Part shown: one piece after another, positions 60,129-64,000 of the stretch
Position numbering within the stretch: the stretch's first letter is position 1
Layout of the letters: each line of letters starts with the position of its first letter
Source of the DNA: Roseburia sp.
Lineage (GTDB): Bacteria; Bacillota; Clostridia; Lachnospirales; Lachnospiraceae
NCBI GenBank assembly: GCA_017549185.1
Contig: JAFYVJ010000021.1
Location: forward strand, 62,001 to 126,000
Direction: 5' to 3'
DNA length: 64,000 nucleotides
The notes under the pieces: generated by a model
The model's database searches: none
Seen by the model: the letters and a program-made list of their open reading frames with translations, nothing else
What the model was told of the DNA's origin: nothing
Position numbers and translations under genes: made by a program

Positions 60129-61040
60129 ATGTGGTTATTTTTTACACTTGTTACAACTCTCTTATGGGGTGTAGCGGAGTTATTTTATAAAAAAGGTTCA
60201 CACGAGAATGAGAGATATGATCATTTAAGAGTATGTGTTTTGGTTGGCGCAGTAATGGGAATTCATGCAGTATTTACTTTACTGACATCTGATATTGCGT
60301 ATGATCCAATGAATTTAATTGCTTATTTACCGGTTTCATTGTGTTATATTGTGTCTATGGCATGTTCCTATTTCGGTATTAGATTTATCGAGGAATCTTT
60401 AGCAGATCCAATTGAAAATACTGCAGGAGCGATGTGCTCTCTGATGTGCGTTATTTTCTTAGGAGAGACAATTGCACCGGCTGTTTGGGTTGCAATCGCA
60501 ATCATTGTGGTTGGTATTATTGGTGTAAGCCGTACAGAACGTAGTGCGGAAGTAAATAGAAGCCAAAGATTAGGAAAGAAATTAGCGGTTGTCGCTTTTG
60601 CAATGCCATTTTGCTATGCAATCATTGATGCTTTAGGAAGCTTTTTAGATATTTTCTTCTTGGAAATGGAGACAAGTCCATTGGTTGGTATCACAGAAGA
60701 GAATATTGAGTTGGTAGCCAATGTTTCATATGAATTGACTTTTGCAATTGTTGGTTTGATTTTATTTGTGTTTATGAAATATAAACGTGTGAAATTCGAA
60801 CTTCCAAAGCAGAAAGATAAAATGATTGCGGCTATTTGTGAAACAGCAGGACAGTTGACATATGTATATGCAATGAGTGGAAATGGAGCTATCGCGGCAC
60901 CAATCCTTTCAAGTGTATGTGTTGTATCATTAATCTTATCAAGAATTTTCTTAAAAGAAAAACTGACAAAGAAACAGTACATATTCATTAGTATCATTAT
61001 CGTGGGTATTTTAATGCTTGCTGTCTTAGAAGGCGAATAA
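60129..61040 (+). CDS. EamA/DMT-family transporter
   Basis: A 303-aa protein of ten helices in two EamA halves: FTLVTTLLWGVAELFYKKGS at the N-terminus, PIENTAGAMCSLMCVIFLGE at the end of the first half, and PILSSVCVVSLILSRIFLKEKL then IIIVGILMLAVLEGE in the second. EamA proteins export metabolites or drugs. No ligand can be named. ATG 60129 has AGAGGA upstream. The next gene is separated by a strong terminator. Confidence 0.85.
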   Translation: MWLFFTLVTTLLWGVAELFYKKGSHENERYDHLRVCVLVGAVMGIHAVFTLLTSDIAYDPMNLIAYLPVSLCYIVSMACSYFGIRFIEESLADPIENTAGAMCSLMCVIFLGETIAPAVWVAIAIIVVGIIGVSRTERSAEVNRSQRLGKKLAVVAFAMPFCYAIIDALGSFLDIFFLEMETSPLVGITEENIELVANVSYELTFAIVGLILFVFMKYKRVKFELPKQKDKMIAAICETAGQLTYVYAMSGNGAIAAPILSSVCVVSLILSRIFLKEKLTKKQYIFISIIIVGILMLAVLEGE

Positions 61041-61148
61041 GAGGAATGGTCTTGCAAACATGATCGGATGATTATGTTGATTGTAATTGGTATTGCGATT
61101 AGGGACTTTTTAGATATGTAATTTTAAAAGACAAAATAAAGGGATGAA

Positions 61149-61182
61149 GGCAGCCACGGCATTGTTGTGGCTGCCTTTTTTT
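61149..61182 (+). terminator. Intrinsic terminator
   Basis: GGCAGCCAC (61149-61157), nine-base loop, GTGGCTGCC (61167-61175), then seven T. A perfect 9-bp stem about 110 nt after the transporter stop codon. Confidence 0.93.
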
Positions 61183-61295
61183 CGCGAGTAGCGAGGAAAA
61201 TCGAGTGCTTGCATGAAGATTCGACGAGCACCGCGATAGCTATGAGAAGTTTGCACAGCATGCTTCTCGTAGTTGAGTTCATAGGAGATATGTTT

Positions 61296-61739
61296 ATGAC
61301 GGCAGAAGAAATGTGGAAAAAATTTGTGAAAGAATGTAATATTGTTGAAGGTGAGTATGATGCATGGGCTTTTGGGGATGATGCGGACACGCTTGCAGAG
61401 TTGGTGCGATGCGGTATCAAAACAGGAACTTCATCGGCATATCCGCTTTATGAAGTGGACGATGAACCATTGCCGGAAGCGAGTGGATATAGTGTCATAT
61501 TGGACTCGAAGGATGAAGCAGTATGCATTATCGAAAATACAAAAGTGTATGTGGTGCCCTTTTGCGAAGTAAGTGAAGAACATGCTTATAAAGAGGGAGA
61601 AGGTGACCGGAGTCTGGCATATTGGAGAAATGTTCACGAAGCTTTTTTTACAGAGTGTATGGAAGAAGTGGGACTTGTCTTTGATGAGAATATGAAGGTG
61701 GTCTGTGAGGAATTCCGGGTGGTGTATATACCACTGTAA
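61296..61739 (+). CDS. ASCH-domain protein
   Basis: A 147-aa protein: MTAEEMWKKFVKECN and YDAWAFGDDADTLAELVRCGIKTGTSSAYPLY form the start of the ASCH fold with the GIKTGTSS loop, then YSVILDSKDEAVCIIENTKVYVVPF and the ending EEFRVVY. ASCH proteins bind or process RNA or nucleosides (some are N4-acetylcytidine amidohydrolases). ATG 61296 is chosen for AGGAGAT eight bases upstream; the frame is open further up but starts inside the terminator hairpin. Confidence 0.85.
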   Translation: MTAEEMWKKFVKECNIVEGEYDAWAFGDDADTLAELVRCGIKTGTSSAYPLYEVDDEPLPEASGYSVILDSKDEAVCIIENTKVYVVPFCEVSEEHAYKEGEGDRSLAYWRNVHEAFFTECMEEVGLVFDENMKVVCEEFRVVYIPL

Positions 61740-61878
61740 AGGGAGGTTTGGGTATATGGAGCTAAAATCTATTATGATACCCAATAAATTGAGAAAAATG
61801 GGTATAGTGAGAAAATATACTCAATATATAGAAAATTTAATAAATAATAAAAGAATGTTTTGAAATGGAGAGAGTAAA

Positions 61879-62388
61879 ATGTACATAAAAACAGAACGTT
61901 TAGAATTAAAACCGTTGTCAGACAGCGATCGTGACAACATGATTGCATTACTGACCAATAGCGAAATTAAAAAGACTTATATGTTGCCCGATTTTGAAAA
62001 TGAGGAGCAGGCTGAAAAATTATTTTTACGTCTCAAAGATGGTTCACGGGCAGAAAAAGTGTATCAGGTAGGCATTTTTCTAGATGGTGAAGTAATCGGC
62101 TATGCCAATGAAGTAGAGCGTGATGGCGATGCAATCGAACTTGGATATATGATTCATCCGAATCATCATAACAAAGGTTACGGTACGGAAATGTTAAAGG
62201 CTATGATTGATGAGATGTTTGCGAGAGGTTTCAAGGAAGTATTGGCAGGCGCTTTTGAGGAAAACCCGGCAAGCATGCGCATTATGGAAAAGAGCGGCAT
62301 GATACGCATCGAGAAGACAGACGAGATTGAATACCGCGGTAAGGTGCATAAGTGTATCTATTATGCAAAAGGAAATGAGAATATATAA
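61879..62388 (+). CDS. GNAT acetyltransferase, RimJ/RimL-like
   Basis: A 169-aa GNAT: KTERLELKPLSDSDRDNMIALL opening, ELGYMIHPNHHNKGYGTEML acetyl-CoA loop and AFEENPASMRIMEKSGM C-terminal strand/helix. It is of the sugar- or protein-N-terminus-acetylating type; no neighbour indicates a substrate. TGGAGAGAG precedes the ATG at 61879. Confidence 0.83.
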   Translation: MYIKTERLELKPLSDSDRDNMIALLTNSEIKKTYMLPDFENEEQAEKLFLRLKDGSRAEKVYQVGIFLDGEVIGYANEVERDGDAIELGYMIHPNHHNKGYGTEMLKAMIDEMFARGFKEVLAGAFEENPASMRIMEKSGMIRIEKTDEIEYRGKVHKCIYYAKGNENI

Positions 62389-62444
62389 GAAGCATTGCTT
62401 ATAATCAAAATATAGTAACCGAAAAAATAGCATTAGGAGAAGAT

Positions 62445-62757
62445 ATGGAAAAGGGATATACGGAAATTAATTCCAAAACAATTGATAAGTGGTGTGAATT
62501 ATATTTTTGATATTGAGACAGAGTCGGTGCTGACTTATAAGTTGCCGTTTAATGCGCTCCGTGATGAGGAGATGTATAAACTTTCGGTGGAGAATGACTG
62601 GGGAATTCAGTTCTCGCACACGATTGAAGAGCAGATTGGCGGACAGTTAGCAGCAGGATTCTCGTTGGAAGGGATTTATGAAGATACCAACGGAGTCGGC
62701 AAATTGCATGAATATAATGTGCCGACGTTCTGGGCGACGAAGGCAGTGAAACGCTAG
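62445..62757 (+). pseudogene. SAM-dependent methyltransferase remnant with internal deletion
   Basis: From ATG 62445 (TTAGGAG upstream) the first 16 codons read EKGYTEINSKTIDKW, the usual start of a clostridial class I methyltransferase. At 62488-62496 the frame changes and the end of the same family follows: GVNYIFDIETESVLTYKLPF, DWGIQFSHTIEEQIGGQLAAGF and YNVPTFWATKAVKR to TAG 62755. The whole SAM-binding core of about 150 residues is lost. Confidence 0.8.
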
Positions 62758-62786
62758 TCGGCGAATTGTAAAAAGGAGAATGTGAC

Positions 62787-63254
62787 ATGGAAAATATAGT
62801 GGTTCGATACGCAAAAAACAGTGATTATGATATGGTGGAAGTTTTGATGAAACAGGTGCAGCAGATGCACGTGGAATGGAGACCGGACATTTATAAAATG
62901 GGTGCGACCGTTTTGTCGAAAGGTATCTACGAAAAGGCTGTGGCAGAGAAAAATTTTCTTGTGGCAGAAGTGGAAGAAATGGTAGTCGGGCTATTATTTT
63001 TCTATGTGTATCATCGTGAGAATGACAGCTCGGTTACGAGAGATGTGCTTTTTGTGGATTCAATGGCAGTCCATGAGGATTATCGTGGACAAGGGATTGG
63101 ACATGCGCTTTTTGATTATGTGAAGGTGGTGGCAAAAGAGAAACAGATTGCGGCCATTGAACTTAGTGTGAATGCGAAGAATGTAGATGCAATGGCGATG
63201 TACAGAAAGTATGGATTTGGTGAGAAGAGTATTACGATGGAGATGGTGTTATGA
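62787..63254 (+). CDS. GNAT acetyltransferase
   Basis: A 155-aa GNAT: VVRYAKNSDYDMVEVLMKQV opening, VLFVDSMAVHEDYRGQGIGHALFDYV acetyl-CoA loop (RGQGIG) and ELSVNAKNVDAMAMYRKYGF. RimI-like in layout. AAAAGGAG precedes ATG 62787, and its stop overlaps the next start (ATGA), so the two GNAT genes are one unit. Confidence 0.87.
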   Translation: MENIVVRYAKNSDYDMVEVLMKQVQQMHVEWRPDIYKMGATVLSKGIYEKAVAEKNFLVAEVEEMVVGLLFFYVYHRENDSSVTRDVLFVDSMAVHEDYRGQGIGHALFDYVKVVAKEKQIAAIELSVNAKNVDAMAMYRKYGFGEKSITMEMVL

Positions 63255-63796
63255 GTATGAAATTTGTTTTTCCAACATTAGAATACAAAGAAAAAGCAAT
63301 TGATTACATAAGAGAGTTCTACGAGTATAACTCAGAAATCAATGGAAGCGGCAGTTTAGACCGTTTTTTAAGAGAATCAACTTACGAGGCATGGCTGCAG
63401 AAATTAATCGGAGCAATCGACATTGCCAACATCCCGCAGGGTAAAGTGCCGGGGCTGACCTATTTTTACGTCAGAGAAGAAGACGATAAAATTGTGGGAA
63501 TGATTAATATCCGTCTGGCTACAAGTGATGTTGTGCGAACGGAAGTTGGACACATGGGTTACAGTATTCGTCCGACAGAACGCAGAAAACACTATGGGAC
63601 GCAGATGCTTAGAGAGGCACTGGAATTCTGCAAACCACTTAGACTGAGTGAAGTGGTGTTGACTTGTGATAAATCGAATCCGGCATCGGCAGGTGTGATT
63701 AAAAACTGTGGTGGTGTGCTGGAAGCGGAGGTTTACAGCGAGATGTTTGACGAGGTTATTCAGAGATACGTGATATCGAATGATTGCGATATATAA
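63251..63796 (+). CDS. GNAT acetyltransferase
   Basis: A 181-aa GNAT: FPTLEYKEKAIDYIREFYEYNSEINGSGSLDRF opening region typical of a clostridial subgroup, GHMGYSIRPTERRKHYGTQML acetyl-CoA loop and TCDKSNPASAGVIKNCGGVLE end. It starts four bases before the stop of the previous gene. Substrate unknown; it is the last gene of the window. Confidence 0.87.
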   Translation: MSMKFVFPTLEYKEKAIDYIREFYEYNSEINGSGSLDRFLRESTYEAWLQKLIGAIDIANIPQGKVPGLTYFYVREEDDKIVGMINIRLATSDVVRTEVGHMGYSIRPTERRKHYGTQMLREALEFCKPLRLSEVVLTCDKSNPASAGVIKNCGGVLEAEVYSEMFDEVIQRYVISNDCDI

Positions 63797-63810
63797 TAAT
63801 GATGGGGAAG

Positions 63811-63840
63811 TTGAACGTTATAACGTTATAACGTGTTCAA
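63811..63840. repeat. Long near-perfect palindrome after the last GNAT gene
   Basis: ACGTTATAACGTTATAACGT (63815-63834) is a perfect 20-bp palindrome made of two GTTATAAC words; TTGAAC (63811-63816) and GTTCAA (63835-63840) extend it outward with a small offset. No T-run follows. It may bind a dimeric regulator or form a cruciform. Confidence 0.6.
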
Positions 63841-63905
63841 AGCGCGAATGATTATTAGGCATGATACAGATGGAAAGAAGTATTTATATGATGTAATAAA
63901 TATAA

Positions 63906-63970
63906 AAAAGGAACCGAGTACCCCGCTTAGCTAGATTAAAATCTACATACGGTAAAAACCGGTTCCTTTT
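63906..63970 (+). terminator. Branched terminator-like structure at the window end
   Basis: AAAAGGAACCG (63906-63916) and CGGTTCCTTTT (63960-63970) form an 11-bp outer stem; GTACC/GGTA and TAGAT (63932-63936)/ATCTA (63941-63945) form inner stems. The A-rich and T-rich bases at both feet make it work in either direction. Confidence 0.7.
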
Positions 63971-64000
63971 CTAAAAGTATAATAAAAAAAGTAAGAATAG

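Noticed and set aside
61167..61295. Longer N-terminus for the ASCH protein
   Set aside because: The upstream part of the open frame starts inside a perfect terminator hairpin and lacks a ribosome site; ATG 61296 has AGGAGAT.
1..64000. CRISPR arrays, tRNA or rRNA genes, prophage structural genes
   Set aside because: No regularly spaced repeats, no cloverleaf or rRNA-like sequence and no capsid, tail or integrase genes were recognised.

Overview
The window reads as chromosomal DNA of a spore-forming, low-GC Firmicute, most likely a Lachnospiraceae-type gut Clostridium. The evidence is AT-rich codon use, strong GGAGG ribosome sites, TTGACA/TATAAT promoters, an alpha/beta-type small acid-soluble spore protein gene (44458-44685, minus) and gene families typical of that group. 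The assignment to family is inference; no rRNA or tRNA gene was recognised.

Positions 1-43129 form one very large cell-surface glycan locus, all on the plus strand with mostly overlapping or tightly spaced genes. Block A (1-16204) holds large multi-pass membrane proteins, an MBOAT O-acyltransferase with its SGNH partner, and a series of GT2/GT4 glycosyltransferases. Block B (16188-20257) holds a Wzx-type flippase and a pseB-pseH-pseC set. Block C (20305-25915) holds a membrane protein, a WecE-like aminotransferase, an acyltransferase-3, a pair of SMR-like small transporters and a polyprenyl-phosphate sugar synthase. Block D (25920-30932) is a sulfation unit: sulfotransferase, CysD, fused CysNC and a CHR-family transporter. 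Block E (31108-34587) is an NDP-2-deoxysugar set: 2,3-dehydratase, Gfo/Idh/MocA ketoreductase, SDR reductase. Block F (34600-43129) holds a second MBOAT/SGNH pair, a second SMR pair, a DegT-type aminotransferase, another GtrB-like synthase, an ATP-grasp ligase, a GtrA and a last large membrane protein. The picture is a capsule or secondary wall polymer decorated with amino- and deoxysugars, O-acyl groups and sulfate, with several side-sugars delivered on single-sugar polyprenyl phosphates.

Positions 43135-48728 hold a CYTH protein, a DJ-1/PfpI protein, the spore protein gene and a heterodimeric ABC exporter of BmrC/BmrD type. The exporter is preceded by a promoter, a 26-codon leader ORF and an intrinsic terminator whose 5' arm can instead pair with the leader coding sequence; this looks like a translation-coupled attenuator. 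The first ABC gene carries a one-base deletion exactly at Walker A.

Positions 48729-64000 are an accessory region of small stand-alone genes (deaminase, HIT protein, XRE regulator, P-loop kinases, hydrolase, nucleotidyltransferase-like protein, many GNAT acetyltransferases including a streptothricin-acetyltransferase-like one, EamA transporter, ASCH protein). It contains several decayed genes, two of them with start and end fused across an internal deletion. An intact ISLre2-type insertion sequence with target duplication carries a 136-nt near-perfect hairpin and has landed next to a type I toxin-antitoxin locus. That locus encodes a 32-aa hydrophobic toxin under a LexA-box promoter with a convergent antisense RNA; a decayed second toxin copy lies at 50412-50510.
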